DNA from: Chimonanthus salicifolius
Taxonomy: Eukaryota > Streptophyta > Magnoliopsida > Laurales > Calycanthaceae
Direction: 5' to 3'
Assembly (NCBI GenBank): GCA_013350335.1
Contig: CM023536.1
Span: 46,384,314-46,448,313 of the forward strand
Length of the DNA: 64,000 nucleotides
Of this stretch, positions 39,101-47,167 are shown in pieces; position 1 is the stretch's first letter, and each line of letters begins with the position of its first letter. A program made the position numbers and the translations under genes. The notes beneath the pieces are model-generated. The model was not told the origin of the DNA. It searched no databases and was given only the letters and a program-made list of their open reading frames with translations.

Positions 39101-42100
39101 TTTTCCACGTGAAAAAGCAGGTAAAAGTTATTTTATAATATAAAAAAGTCAAGTCATACTTTATTAATTTCTTCCTGGTACTTATATTATAATATTTATC
39201 TATTTATTAAGTGACTCAAAATCTCACTTACAAAGAAGATCAGTTGAAGTGATTATTCTAGTATTTAATAATTTGTAGTATGAAGCATATGGTAAAAGCA
39301 TCTACCAATACTTTTTTTGAGAAGTAATAAAGTGATTATATTATTAAAGAAAAAATGTCTAAAAAGTACAGACCCAGTCAAACAAGAAATAATAAATCAA
39401 AAACAATAAAAACTCCAAGTGGACAAGTAGATCCATCATGCACAATCCAAAGGACCTCCTCTTTAGATATGGAAGACGAATAATCCGCTACTTCATTTGT
39501 TGTACGCCTGATATGAACGACGGAGACCTCTAGTCTCCAAAGAAGTGTATTTATAAGAGTTGGGTAGATGTGATTTCCATTAATAATAGTGATTTATCAT
39601 CAAAAGGAGACTAATCCGTATCTTTTGAGTTCTCTAAAGTTTGAATACTATAACTCATTTTTAATTTTTATATTTTTCTTTTCCAACTAAGATAAAAAAA
39701 ATTACATTTCGTATCCAATCAAGTATATAGTGTTCTAATAACTTATGCACATTATTATTAGTGAGGATGCATATAACATGACCCCATCCCATTATTACAA
39801 AATGTTAGATCTTCTCAAGAATTATGTGCCTCAAACGATTTTAAATTTTAGACTATTTAAATCTCAAGTTAAAACCTTAGACCTCTCATATAAGCATTAT
39901 CCATATAGAAGTTCATAATTCTATACTGAAAGTATATCGTTGTTAATATAAATTTGAGTTCAGTTCATTTAAACTTTTAAAATTAAATTAGAGGTCTTAA
40001 GATCAACTTCTTGTGAACTTATCTTGATACATAGGACTTGTGAGAGAGTTAGTGTATTCGTAGAGATTAATTTCTCCTCTAAAATAGAATAGACATATCC
40101 TACGATAATAAAAAAAAAAAAACTAATATAAATCGAGTTTAATCATTTAACGTAAATAGAAAGGGAGATGAGATGAGGCGTACATGCTTACAACATGGCA
40201 GACGGTGTTGTTAAGATAGGTGCAGTTGCAGGTGACATTATTCTCGACAGTATTCCCAAATCCGTCTTCCGTCTTTGGATCTACCCAACCCAATTTTCTA
40301 CTGCATGGATCCACACTGAAATTCCATCTTTTGCCCAATGTCTTGCCTATTTCTTTGAGAGCATCCACTGTTTACATTCATTCAACAAATTTTGAAATTA
40401 GATGCACATGAATGCAGGTTTCCACTATTCTTATTTAAATTCAAAGAAAAACAACATAAATCAGGCAGTATTTTCTAAAAATATGAGATGAATTGCCTGT
40501 ACAAAACAGGTAGAGCAATTGCAAAAAATTTATTCATGAAATACACACAACAATAACAAGGGCCTTATCATATTTAACTAAGTCATAGTCTTGGTCTCAA
40601 TGAATCTGTTCTGGGCCAGGCTTTGTCAAAAAAGATCGAACCTACCATTTAAAGTCCGTTTATTTTACATCTAGCACTGTTTTTTTTTTTAAAAAAAAAA
40701 GTGCTTTGTAACTTGAATATTTAACTATACATATTGAAAACATGCTTAAATACATACTACTAAGTAACATTTCAATCCAAAACTCAATTTCAAGCCACTT
40801 GATCTTGAATGTCAATGTTGGTGATTTTGACCAGTAACATCAACTCATCAAGTGATTAGAAATTGATTATTGAGATAAAATTTTAATATATTAATTATTC
40901 TTTTAATCTATGTGGTTATATTTTCCAATTTATAAGAAAATAAAAATATATAAAATTAATGGGCCTAAAAGCTCGACAAACCACGAAGACCTTTTAAGTA
41001 AAAGACCGAGCCTGGCCCGTCGGATACAAATGTTGTTCAATCCCGTTTATTTAAGTCGAGTTCGAGCCGCCTTGGGACAAATGAATACCCCTAGGGTGAG
41101 AATTGACCATTAAGTCGGTGTATGATTGAATCACTTCATTGACTAGATTAGATCTTCAAATAAATAATGAATTGTTATTAATTAGAATTTGATATTTGCA
41201 TAAATAAATGTTAATAATTTTGGATAATGATTATGAAGTTGTAGATAATGTAATGCTTATAATTTTTCATATTCTGGTAATCTTATTAGAGGTTTTACAA
41301 TTTTCATGAAGAATGACTATTCTGGTGATTCAATAACTATATTTTTAGCAATTATCATATTTTGCAAAATAAATCTATAAAGTGTTCAATTGAAACAATT
41401 TATAAAATTGAACTATGTCACCTTCACTTGTTTGACTCAACCGAGTATTAGTTTAACTCTTGATATTAAAATATTTAAAAAAATTAATTTGATCCACTTG
41501 ATTGACCCACCGAGTCTCTGATGAATTTAACTCAATAATTGGCCCATTTATCCTAATCTTGATTTAAAAAGCATGGCACATATAGTACGATGTTGGGTCT
41601 TGTGTTCGATGCTAGCTCAAACCCAAGAGATTGTTGGAGGACACCGTTGATCAAGACTCATGTCATAAATATGGACGGTATTTTCAAATTTGTCTCATTT
41701 TTATCAATAAAATATTATTATCACGTTAATAACATATATTTATCAATACGACAGCAAATCTTCAATACTTTGTAATATCGCAATTATATCCTGATATATT
41801 TCATATGAAACTTTTTTAGATTTTCTTACTAATATACTAGTAAAATTTAAAAATTTGAAAATATCTCAATATTACTAATCGCTGTAAATGTTCAGAAAAT
41901 GGTATTTGTAACCATGATTCAAGAGTATCCATCCATAAAATGAAAAGAAATCTGGATGGGTCATGATTTTTTGGGTCGGAAAGGATGAGAAAACTGAGTT
42001 TTGGCAGAGAAGAAAACATAAAATCGGAGGAGCAGACCATCTTACTTACCTTCATTAACAGGAAGAGTTGCTCCATGTCCCAACGATGCAAAATAGCTGA

Positions 42101-42173
42101 CTGCAAGAAGTAAAGCTAGGAAAGACCTTCCATTCACCCAAATCTCCCATTCCAAATGATTACATCTTCCCAT
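11261..42173 (-). CDS. LRR-malectin receptor-like Ser/Thr kinase (LRR-VIII-2 type), 24 exons
   Basis: A plasma-membrane receptor kinase resembling the Arabidopsis At1g53440/At1g07650/LIK1 group. Exons, 5' to 3': 42173-42050, 40367-40184, 38809-38738, 38648-38580, 38493-38422, 38325-38254, 33964-33893, 33774-33703, 33380-33309, 33170-33099, 33009-32938, 32392-32321, 32224-32159, 31960-31901, 31792-31757, 31599-31559, 30227-29830, 29754-29559, 27904-27764, 25837-25719, 25634-25424, 25330-25093, 11946-11796, 11635-11261. They sum to 3,057 nt, or 1,018 residues plus stop, normal for the family, and every phase is consistent. Domains: signal peptide (1 to about 34), LRRs (about 100-365), malectin (about 410-600), membrane helix (about 619-641), kinase (about 685-960). 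Catalytic Lys706, Asp804 in HRD and Asp822 in DFG are present. The ligand is unknown. The only fault seen is a TG acceptor at intron 3. Confidence 0.93.
11947..12441. other. Intron 22, 3' part
   Basis: Intron sequence between exon 23 and the L1 LINE. No gene or repeat recognised. Confidence 0.6.
12442..15615 (-). mobile_element. L1-type LINE, 5'-truncated, in intron 22
   Basis: On the minus strand a non-LTR element enters inside the region just before reverse transcriptase ([15 protein letters not shown] near 15600) and ends in an A-tract (T-tract on the plus strand at 12442-12453). The endonuclease region is missing. Same orientation as the host gene. I could not find a convincing target duplication. 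Confidence 0.88.
12653..15614 (-). pseudogene. LINE reverse transcriptase (L1 clade), two frameshifts
   Basis: Segments read [45 protein letters not shown] and [13 protein letters not shown], then the catalytic FADDLMIYG (near 14610). A long thumb/connection region follows, and a zf-RVT-like segment with paired Cys/His ([20 protein letters not shown]). Frame breaks lie near 15312 and 14650; between them and from 14635 to 12653 the frame stays open (660 residues). This little-decayed copy suggests a fairly recent insertion. The enzyme would copy LINE RNA at a nicked target. Confidence 0.9.
15616..17030. other. Intron 22, segment between LINE and solo LTR
   Basis: No gene recognised. AT-rich with scattered short repeats, for example AAATTTAAATTTATTTAAAT near 16428. 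Nothing else can be assigned. Confidence 0.5.
18626..19835. repeat. Array of eight GGTTCGGCC hairpins in the solo LTR
   Basis: Eight imperfect palindromes of form GGGTTCGGCCAT...ATGGCCGAACCCC near 18626, 18857, 18999, 19220, 19390, 19525, 19690 and 19800. Loops vary from a few to about 10 bases. Same hairpin consensus as in the LTR at 3639-4908, but different spacing and intervening sequence. Confidence 0.92.
20131..20280 (+). repeat. 78-bp tandem duplication in the solo LTR
   Basis: Units begin CCGGAGGCCACACTCCGTCG at 20131 and 20209 and each includes GATGAGAATCCC. The homologous duplication is present, reversed, at about 3180-3320 in the other LTR, so it predates both insertions. Confidence 0.88.
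21017..22439 (-). mobile_element. Degenerate Gypsy-type remnant
   Basis: Near 21830-21880 the minus strand reads [15 protein letters not shown], resembling the extreme C-terminal end of some Gypsy polyproteins. A Pro-rich segment (with a run of prolines, near 22220-22245) lies to its right. No LTRs can be defined. Low certainty about which family. Confidence 0.4.
22440..22682 (-). pseudogene. Gypsy gag fragment
   Basis: The minus strand encodes [18 protein letters not shown] followed by [20 protein letters not shown] and [11 protein letters not shown], matching the pattern of the Ty3/Gypsy retrotrans_gag domain (tract of Tyr/Phe...Leu...Arg, then V-x-R-F/Y-I-x-G-L). It is cut off on both sides. 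It lies within intron 22. Confidence 0.65.
22683..24720. other. Intron 22, unassigned repetitive DNA
   Basis: Includes 22720-23180, rich in GGGTTGGGTCAAC/GGTCAACCC-like motifs on both strands, and purine-rich 23200-23900. These look like decayed repeats; no gene is supported. Confidence 0.4.
24740..24975. repeat. Compound microsatellite
   Basis: (AACC)n near 24762-24782, (AT)n, (AAGC)n near 24826-24858, (AT)n again, and a pure (AT)n run at about 24926-24971. A block containing ATGAAACATGGTTTCTTTAC is duplicated (about 24800 and 24883). Confidence 0.92.
25093..25837 (-). CDS. Receptor kinase exons 20-22: kinase N-lobe and catalytic loop
   Basis: Exon 20 (25837-25719): [20 protein letters not shown] and glycine loop [10 protein letters not shown]. 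Exon 21 (25634-25424): [14 protein letters not shown] with the ATP-binding Lys, then [15 protein letters not shown]. Exon 22 (25330-25093): YLHEES, catalytic loop [11 protein letters not shown], and DFGLAKL, ending before the activation-segment Gly. The Arg before catalytic Asp marks an RD kinase. All catalytic residues are intact. Confidence 0.93.
26370..26823 (+). mobile_element. LINE 3' fragment with RNase H-like end, intron 19
   Basis: Plus-strand frame [52 protein letters not shown] is the RNase H-like C-terminus of plant L1 elements. It ends TTACCGCT followed by an A-run at 26814-26823. Antisense to the kinase gene. Confidence 0.75.
27064..27103. repeat. (AT)n microsatellite
   Basis: Uninterrupted TA dinucleotide run of about 40 bp in intron 19. 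Confidence 0.95.
27249..27345 (-). mobile_element. Partial SINE-like copy (same family as 33440-33659)
   Basis: Begins with a T-run (27249-27267), then TGACCAGGGGGTGTCTAGG and GTGCAAGCCTCC, matching the other copy with gaps. The tRNA-like head is missing. Confidence 0.55.
27764..27904 (-). CDS. Receptor kinase exon 19: transmembrane helix
   Basis: Encodes [14 protein letters not shown], a hydrophobic segment [20 protein letters not shown], then basic RKGCLCGK on the cytoplasmic side. The donor is CAG|GTG (phase 1); joining to exon 20 gives ...MDPELRGLDL, the conserved start of the juxtamembrane region. Confidence 0.92.
27957..29150 (-). mobile_element. LINE 3' fragment, intron 18
   Basis: T-run at 27957-27967 followed by AGCGGTAAAAG: the reverse of the LINE end TTACCGCT-A(n). 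Minus-strand segments include [15 protein letters not shown] (RNase H start) and [15 protein letters not shown] (a zf-RVT-adjacent motif). The frame is broken several times. The left edge is sure, the right edge approximate. Confidence 0.75.
29559..30227 (-). CDS. Receptor kinase exons 17-18: malectin domain
   Basis: Exon 17 (30227-29830, 398 nt) begins [15 protein letters not shown] and includes [11 protein letters not shown] and [10 protein letters not shown]. Exon 18 (29754-29559, 196 nt) encodes [20 protein letters not shown] to AISVDPG. Together they form the malectin domain (about residues 410-607) found between LRRs and membrane helix in LRR-VIII-2 kinases, a proposed carbohydrate-binding fold. 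Confidence 0.92.
30494..30704 (+). mobile_element. tRNA-derived SINE (family A), intron 16
   Basis: A-box-like TAGTTCAGTTGGT and B-box GGATTCGATTCC lie 40-odd bp apart; the tail is A-rich (about 30679-30704). It is bounded by a perfect 19-bp duplication AACATTGCTTCCCCAAGAA (30475-30493 and 30705-30723), which proves insertion by target-primed reverse transcription. Confidence 0.9.
30861..31485 (-). mobile_element. LINE 3' fragment, intron 16
   Basis: T-run at 30861-30869, then AGCAGTAAAAGAG. The minus-strand frame contains [26 protein letters not shown] and [13 protein letters not shown], the start of the RNase H-like domain. Same family as the fragments at 26370 and 27957. Confidence 0.8.
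31559..32224 (-). CDS. Receptor kinase exons 13-16: last LRR and linker
   Basis: Exons 32224-32159 (66 nt), 31960-31901 (60), 31792-31757 (36) and 31599-31559 (41). They encode the final LRR ([15 protein letters not shown]), [20 protein letters not shown], a short [11 protein letters not shown] segment and the Cys-containing linker [12 protein letters not shown]. The last ends in phase 1 and joins the malectin exon as TCA. Confidence 0.88.
32321..33964 (-). CDS. Receptor kinase exons 7-12: middle LRR exons
   Basis: Six exons of exactly 72 nt, all phase 2 with GTAAG or GTGAG donors (33964-33893, 33774-33703, 33380-33309, 33170-33099, 33009-32938, 32392-32321). Each encodes one 24-residue LRR, for example [32 protein letters not shown] and [17 protein letters not shown]. 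The equal length of these exons reflects tandem LRR duplication. Confidence 0.92.
33440..33659 (-). mobile_element. SINE-like element (family C), intron 8
   Basis: Minus-strand head GGTTAACCTGACGGTCAAG and a CTTGACTTCGATTT segment resemble Pol III A and B boxes; the 3' end is a short A-run. Flanked by AAGTACTA (33432-33439 and 33660-33667). Confidence 0.65.
34474..34980 (+). repeat. Diverged direct duplication in intron 6
   Basis: About 34474-34612 and 34841-34980 share GTGGGCAACAAGTT, ACCATCACCAT and AAAAGTGCAGCTT in the same order. Probably two copies of an unidentified repeat. Confidence 0.55.
35249..35280 (+). other. G-run tract
   Basis: Runs of 4-8 G separated by T or TA (GGGGTGGGGGGTGGGGGG). 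It can in principle form a G-quadruplex; because the gene is on the minus strand, the transcript would be C-rich here. Confidence 0.7.
35930..38041 (+). mobile_element. RTE-clade LINE remnant in intron 6
   Basis: Plus-strand pieces read [44 protein letters not shown] and, after an inserted MITE (36874-37209), LIIDDLTS and YMLFVDHII (the FADD-type catalytic region, decayed). A C-terminal [20 protein letters not shown]...[10 protein letters not shown] follows. It ends in a short (GAT)n tract (about 38026-38040), as RTE elements end in short tandem repeats. Antisense to the host gene. Confidence 0.82.
36874..37209. mobile_element. hAT-type MITE (336 bp) inserted in the RTE LINE
   Basis: Terminal inverted repeats CAATGTTATCAG...CTGATAACATTG. 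Exact 8-bp target duplication GTTTGCGC at 36866-36873 and 37210-37217. Removing the element and one duplication rejoins the RTE reading frame at SPYLFA|LIIDD, which confirms the boundaries. An 8-bp duplication is typical of hAT. Confidence 0.9.
38254..38809 (-). CDS. Receptor kinase exons 3-6: first LRR exons
   Basis: Four small phase-2 exons (38809-38738, 38648-38580, 38493-38422, 38325-38254) of 72, 69, 72 and 72 nt, each one LRR. Examples are [18 protein letters not shown] and [17 protein letters not shown]. Introns between them are 86-96 bp. Exon 4 is preceded by TG, not AG (38650-38649), at the only position that keeps frame. Using the AG two bases downstream gives a stop after four codons. 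Confidence 0.88.
38867..39033 (+). mobile_element. tRNA-derived SINE (family B), intron 2
   Basis: A-box TAGCTCAATTGG and B-box GGGTTCAAGCC, an A-tail at about 39018-39036, and target duplication AAATATTACACTGAT (38852-38866 and 39034-39048). Its left duplication is only 42 bp upstream of exon 3 in the minus-strand gene. Confidence 0.88.
39313..39560 (-). mobile_element. LINE 3' tail, intron 2
   Basis: T-run at 39313 followed by GAGAAGTAATAAAG and, on the minus strand, a segment resembling the SFVHIRRA...ADY end of the LINE at 26370. Heavily decayed. Confidence 0.55.
39955..40122 (+). mobile_element. Diverged SINE (family A), intron 2
   Basis: Shares TAGAGGTCTTAAGATC, GATACATAGGACTTG and TTAATTTCTCCTCTAAAAT with the element at 30494-30704 in the same order, then an A-run at 40110-40122. 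No clear target duplication. Confidence 0.65.
40184..40367 (-). CDS. Receptor kinase exon 2: N-terminal Cys cap
   Basis: Encodes [20 protein letters not shown] followed by a Cys-rich cap ([14 protein letters not shown]) typical just before the LRRs of this subfamily. The acceptor is AACAG. The donor AT|GTACGC at 40183 gives phase 2 and restores ...CHVVSI across the next junction. An earlier GTAAGC at 40191 would break frame and was not used. Confidence 0.85.
40368..42049. other. Intron 1 of the receptor kinase
   Basis: AT-rich. No coding or clear transposon signal apart from a GGGCC/GACGGGCC-like decayed repeat at about 40600-41110. Confidence 0.55.
42050..42173 (-). CDS. Receptor kinase exon 1: start codon and signal peptide
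   Basis: ATG is at 42173-42171. The product begins [18 protein letters not shown], then a hydrophobic [13 protein letters not shown] stretch and a small-residue cleavage region (GHGATL): a secretory signal. The donor G|GTAAGT at 42049 leaves phase 1, which joins exon 2 as GTG GAT. Confidence 0.9.
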
Positions 42174-43540
42174 TGTATTCTGGTATACTGATATACCTCG
42201 ACACACAATCTTTATCCACTTTCTCCTCTTCCTCTGTTTTTTTCTTATGGACGAGGACTTGCTCTATCCAATGCCAAACATGTCTGAACTCTGAAGGAGA
42301 AGAATAAAAGAAAGGAAATAAGAGGAGAGAGAGCTTTGAAAGACGAGGAAATTGCAGAGTCAACAAAAGACTTGACATTTTGGTTCTAGGAATGGAAAGG
42401 ACGAAGCATCGGCGAAGGAGATGGATGCTCTTTCAATGTTGATTTTTCAACTTTTTTTTTTTCAAGTAGAAGAGTGCTTTATATTATTGTTTTATTTATT
42501 AAATCTAATTAGTAGTTATCCAATAAAGCCAAAATGATGTATAATTAAAATATTAGTTGCTAATCAAATGAGTCCACTTGTGTGGCATTACTCAACTATC
42601 AATAGCATTTATTATTTTATGGATTTTGTACAAATTAAAATACTGATTGATATATCTAAAATTTCAATTCAATATATTATATTTTAACAACTACGGCTAC
42701 TCTGAAAAGTTAAAGTGGGCCGTCTTGCAGCAAGTGGTAACGTAATGTAGAAAATTTGAATCAGATCAGATTTTTATAAATTCAATTTAACTCATATTAA
42801 AAATTATTAAATCAGTCCAATTTGAATTGTTGCTCCTATTCAATTCGAGTATTAAATTGAATTGTTGATTCGATTCAATCTGAGTTGAGTGTTATATTAA
42901 ATTTTTTGAATGGGTCAAATCAGGTCGGCTCAATTTAAAAAAGACTTGACGTGATTTAACTCAAATTTAATTTAATTTTTTTCAATCTAATCCAATCCCA
43001 CCTTAATTTTAAAAATGTAACTTCTAACCCCATATTATTTCTCGGGTTTGATCATGCAGGTCGGATTATCCAAATTTCACTCCTCACTTTAAATTTTAAA
43101 AATTCAATATAAAATTCTTTGGCCACTTGTCTCATTAGCTTTGACCCTTTCTTTTTCATACATTTGATGTTTGAAAAATGTTTTTCTCTCTCACACACGA
43201 GTAGAAGTGAAAGATAGTTTTGGTCCAAGATGAAAATTAGGCTAATATTTTTATATTTTATAGAATTTAGAAAATTGATATTACTGCAAGTGTGATAGAT
43301 GCAAAGATTCCATACCCATTTTGAAGGAATCTAATAAAGTCCTCAATCTTCTAATCTAATATGAAGGTAAATAATTTATTCATATCTTATGGTATTGGAT
43401 GGACATATTTCAAATGTTATTATAACAAAGTCCACTTGAGCATATTAATTAAAAAAAAAATGTTCTATGATATTAGCAATTGGAATAGGTCACCTTGAAA
43501 AGTACTTCACAACTGGAGCTAATCAATGCTAGGGGATGAA
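42174..43540. promoter_or_regulatory. Region upstream of the receptor kinase
   Basis: Contains the 5' UTR and promoter by position. It is AT-rich with CT/GA-rich DNA next to the start (42220-42330). I cannot assign a single TATA box. 42750-43060 has repetitive GGGTCAAATC/GATTCGATTC-like motifs of a decayed repeat. Confidence 0.4.
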
Positions 43541-43845
43541 ATCTCGGCCGAGCCGATAAGTATAGTATCGACCAGAGATAAAAAAAATTGGACAAATATC
43601 GATTGTCGGCCCGGTCGATATCTCGGCCGACATTCATCCAATACGGGTGAATATCGGCTTAGATATCGGCCGATATTTATTTTTTTATTTTATTTTTAAA
43701 AAACAGCCTTTTTATTTTTTAAATAATTTTTTTCAAAAAAAAAGCATTTGAGAATTTTTTAAAAAATTGAGAGAGAAAATATCTCAGCCGATATGGAAAA
43801 TCGGCTAAAATCTCAATAGGGCCGATTTTTCGACGCCGGTCAATG
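43541..43845. repeat. Dispersed repeat with TATCGGCCGATA motifs, copy 1
   Basis: Contains ATCTCGGCCGAGCCGAT, GATATCTCGGCCGACATTC and AGATATCGGCCGATATTTAT followed by an A/T-rich tract and GAGAGAAAATATCTC. It matches 56671-56945 throughout. Confidence 0.8.
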
Positions 43846-44084
43846 CCAACAAACCAGCTAGTAATTTTGATAAGCCTAGTGTTAATTAAAAAAACATGCT
43901 GATTAATCTAAAATATTAAAAAAAAAAGGTTTTGATAGATCTTTGTTAAGGAAATGTTTCACATCTTTTCTTCCATTATTCTTTCTTTGACATGTTTGGC
44001 GTACGCTTGTACTAAAAAGTCAAGATGTTCACATGGGTCATATTTGATAACAGGTTTCACTCAATCATAACAATGAATAAATAG

Positions 44085-44911
44085 AGGGTCCCCATTTACA
44101 CACCCAATTTTTATGCTTCTACACACCCATTTACACACCCAATTTTTTATGCTTCTACACACCCATTTACACACCCAATTACCATTTTGCCCCCGCGTTC
44201 CCATTCGTTCGAACAAATGCTCAGTTCATTTCTCCATTCGTTCGAACGAATAGACGCATACCCCATCTGTTTTCATTCATTCGAACGAATTCCCAGTTCA
44301 TTTCGGATTCATTCGAATGAATACATCCTGCTGATATTTTGACTCATTCGAACGAATGCCCATGTCTAAATCCATTCATTCGAATGAACAATTCATTCGA
44401 ACGAATTCCCCAGTGTAAATTCCATTCATTCGAATGAATGGGCAGAAGCTGTTCATTCGTTCGAATGAATCCATCCATTCATTCGAACGAATGAATCAGA
44501 GGGGACTGGAAAATGATAGTCCTTCGATCGAATGTCATTCGTTCGAATGAATCAATCTATTCATTCGAACGAATGGCATAGAAACGTGCATTCATTCGAA
44601 TGAATGGATCATTCATTCGAACGAATGTATCAGACAGGACTGGAAAATGACAGTCCTTCTCTCGAATGTCATTCGTTCGAATGAATTGAGCCATTCATTC
44701 GAATGAATGCACGTCTATATGCCATCGTTCGAATGAATCGCTTAATTCATTCGACCGAATGACATTTAGACGTGGATTCATTCGAATGAATTGACTGTTC
44801 ATTCGAACGAATGTATCAGAGAGGACTTGAAAATGACAGTCCTTCTCGAATGCCATTCGTTCGAATGAATAAACCCATTCATTCGAACGAATGACAACTT
44901 ATATATATAAG
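44085..44911 (+). repeat. MULE left terminal inverted repeat with palindrome array
   Basis: After AGGGTCCCC and a duplicated TTTACACACCCAATTTTTATG block come about twenty copies of ATTCRTTCGAAYGAAT, each a near-perfect palindrome with a TTCGAA core, 20-60 bp apart. A longer unit with GACAGTCCTTCT is repeated among them. The arm ends in CTTATATATATAAG (44898-44911). Confidence 0.93.
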
Positions 44912-45118
44912 CCGCGAATTCATTCGATCGAATCAATCGATCGAATCTAAACCCTAACATCTCCTCCCCTTTCTTCGAAACCTTAAACCGAAGCTTTCCC
45001 TCCCTTTTCCTCTTCCTCTCCCTCTCCCTCTCTGGCTCCGGCTCCTCATCCGACTCCCCTTTCTTCGAAACCCTAAACGAATAGGTCCCTCTCCCTCTCC
45101 CTCTCCGTCGGAAATCCC

Positions 45119-45207
45119 CCATTCATTCGAACCTCTCCCCATTCATTCGAACCAATCACCCCATTCATTCGAACCAATCACACCTATTCATTCGAACCAA
45201 TCACCCT
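45119..45207 (+). repeat. Tandem half-palindromes in the leader of the MULE plus-strand gene
   Basis: Four copies of CATTCATTCGAACC(A/T)... in tandem, each half of the TIR palindrome followed by AATCACC-like sequence, just before the start codon at 45276. Confidence 0.85.
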
Positions 45208-45275
45208 ACACCCTTTCCATTTTAATTTTTCCCTCTCCCTCTTTCTTCCTCTCTTTCCAAAAATACACTGTATAA

Positions 45276-47167
45276 ATGGCATCTTCAAGTTCCAAAAAGA
45301 AAGCAAGCACAACAAGGGGAGAGAAGAAACAAAAGAAGGATATGGCATTCGACCCGACGCATTTCATATCTTCTGAAGTCGCGACCCTCTACCGAGACGA
45401 TTTTTACGCACGATCGTATATTTTTGGTAAAATCGTCGACCTTTCATTTTTCACACAATTTGATTTGAAAATCGAATCTTATTTTGAAGAAATGGGTTGG
45501 GGTTCATTTTTGGCATTAAAATGTGACATGTACCCTAGTTTAGTAAAAGAATTTTATCCGAATGTAGAAAAAATGGATGATGAGACGGTTAAGACAACCG
45601 TCCGAGGCCAAGAAACTGTGATTACACGGGAAAGGTTGGATTACCTATATAATTTCCCAAAAGAAGCCATTAGAAGGTATGATTGTCGTACATGAATCAC
45701 TGATGTTGAGGGGTTCGATGTTTTGGTTGCCCTCAACGAGATGTGTGGGAGGACGGATATCACAGAGAAAAAGACCCCCCCACTGACCATGCTTACATTA
45801 GAAGCATGAATCATCCATCAAATAATTGTCAATTGCCTTTTTCCTAGAAAAGGGCATTCTAGTGTGACATGGTTCGAAGTGTTTCTTATTTGGTGCATCA
45901 TGCATGGGAAACAAATCTCCCTCTCCCATATCATCATCAGTCACATGCGCGCCTGCCGGAAGACCAGAAGATGTAGTCTTCCATACGGTCTTTTTCTATG
46001 TTCATTTTTTTAAGAACGCGGAATCCCTCTTCTCCCAGATGATAAAGTATCTATAGATCGCTATGATTATTTTAATGAGTCAACTTTGAAGAAGATGGGA
46101 TTCCACCTCGACAGAGCTAGTAAGAAATGGCTCCCCAAAGTTGTCGAGGCACCTCAAGCTCAGGTTCACAATTCACTTGTGCCATCTGAGGCGCGTGCGA
46201 CACTTGAGTCACCTGGGCCATCTGAGGGCAGTGAGGCACGCGACCCACGTGAGGCAGGGAGTCCTCCGACTGTTGCAGCAGTTGATACGCAGCAGATTCT
46301 TGCTAGCATTTCTACTCTAGAGGAGAAGATGGAGTAGAGATATAATCAGCAGGTGCAGAGATATGATCAGCTTACCACAAGGGTGGATGTTATGCAGAAC
46401 CAGATTTTAGATACTTTGCGGTTGACAGTGCTTTTAGCACAAGCGAGGGGGATAACAACATTCCTATCTACAGAACCAGATGGTACTGTACGAGCAAGGG
46501 TATCACCCGAGTTTGCAGGAGCAGTTCTTCCCCCTGTTCGTCCATCTGGAGGGGTAGCTGACTGCGCAGAAGCATCATCTGGCACCCCTGCTCGTACTGA
46601 ACGAGCAGGAGCATCATCTAGCACCCCTGCACGTACTAAACAAGCAAGAGCAGCATCGGGGGAATCTGGTCGTGCTAGTCGATTTGGAGCATTTGTTCAG
46701 CCGAGGGGATCAGCTGATTCTGGGCCCCGTTCTGTGATGCTTGGATTTGCAGCAGCTTCTGGTCCATTGTCTCATGCGACTGGAGTTGCAGCATCTTCTC
46801 GCCCCATTACACCACATAATGGATCAGCTGGTACTGGCCCCGTTCTGTGTTGACTAGAGTTGCAGCAGCTTTGCGCCCCCTTCCTCGTTCGACTGCAGTT
46901 ATTCCATTCGTGCGACCTCAGTTTGCACCTCCTGTTTCTGCGCCTGCCACCACAGCTCTGATTGTTGCACCAGTTCATGCACCTGCTCCTTCTGCATCTG
47001 CCTCCACTAGTCCACCTGCTGCACCTCCTGCTTCTGCACCTGCCACTACAACTCTAATTGTTGCACAAGTTCATGCACCTGCTCCTTCTGCATCTGCCTC
47101 GACTGGTCCACCTGCTGTATCACCTGCCTCACCTTCTACATCTGATCCGGATATTATTTGTATTTGA
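45276..47167 (+). pseudogene. Second MULE gene: plant-transposon protein of unknown role
   Basis: From ATG 45276 (MASSSSKKKASTTRGEKKQK) one frame runs to 46853 with stops at 45693, 45807, 46011 and 46335, then shifts frame to end at 47167. The N-terminal half (FDPTHFISSEVATLYRDDFY, EEMGWGSFLALK, LVKEFYPNVE) resembles the putative plant transposon protein domain (Transposase_32, PF20167). A coiled-coil-like segment with QRYDQLTTRVDVMQNQ follows, then a long Ala/Pro/Ser-rich tail with repeated ATTALIVA.VHAPAPSASAST units. It converges on the transposase, an arrangement like mudrA/mudrB of MuDR, though no similarity to mudrB is claimed. The function is not known. Confidence 0.7.

Noticed and set aside
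40184..40192. GTAAGC at 40191 as the exon 2 donor
   Set aside because: It gives phase 0 and breaks the LRR frame. GTACGC at 40183 restores CHVVSI and the 1,018-residue frame.
44190..44912. CRISPR-like array interpretation of regularly spaced palindromes
   Set aside because: Plant nuclear context, palindromes of variable spacing with repeated spacers, and clear MULE ends.
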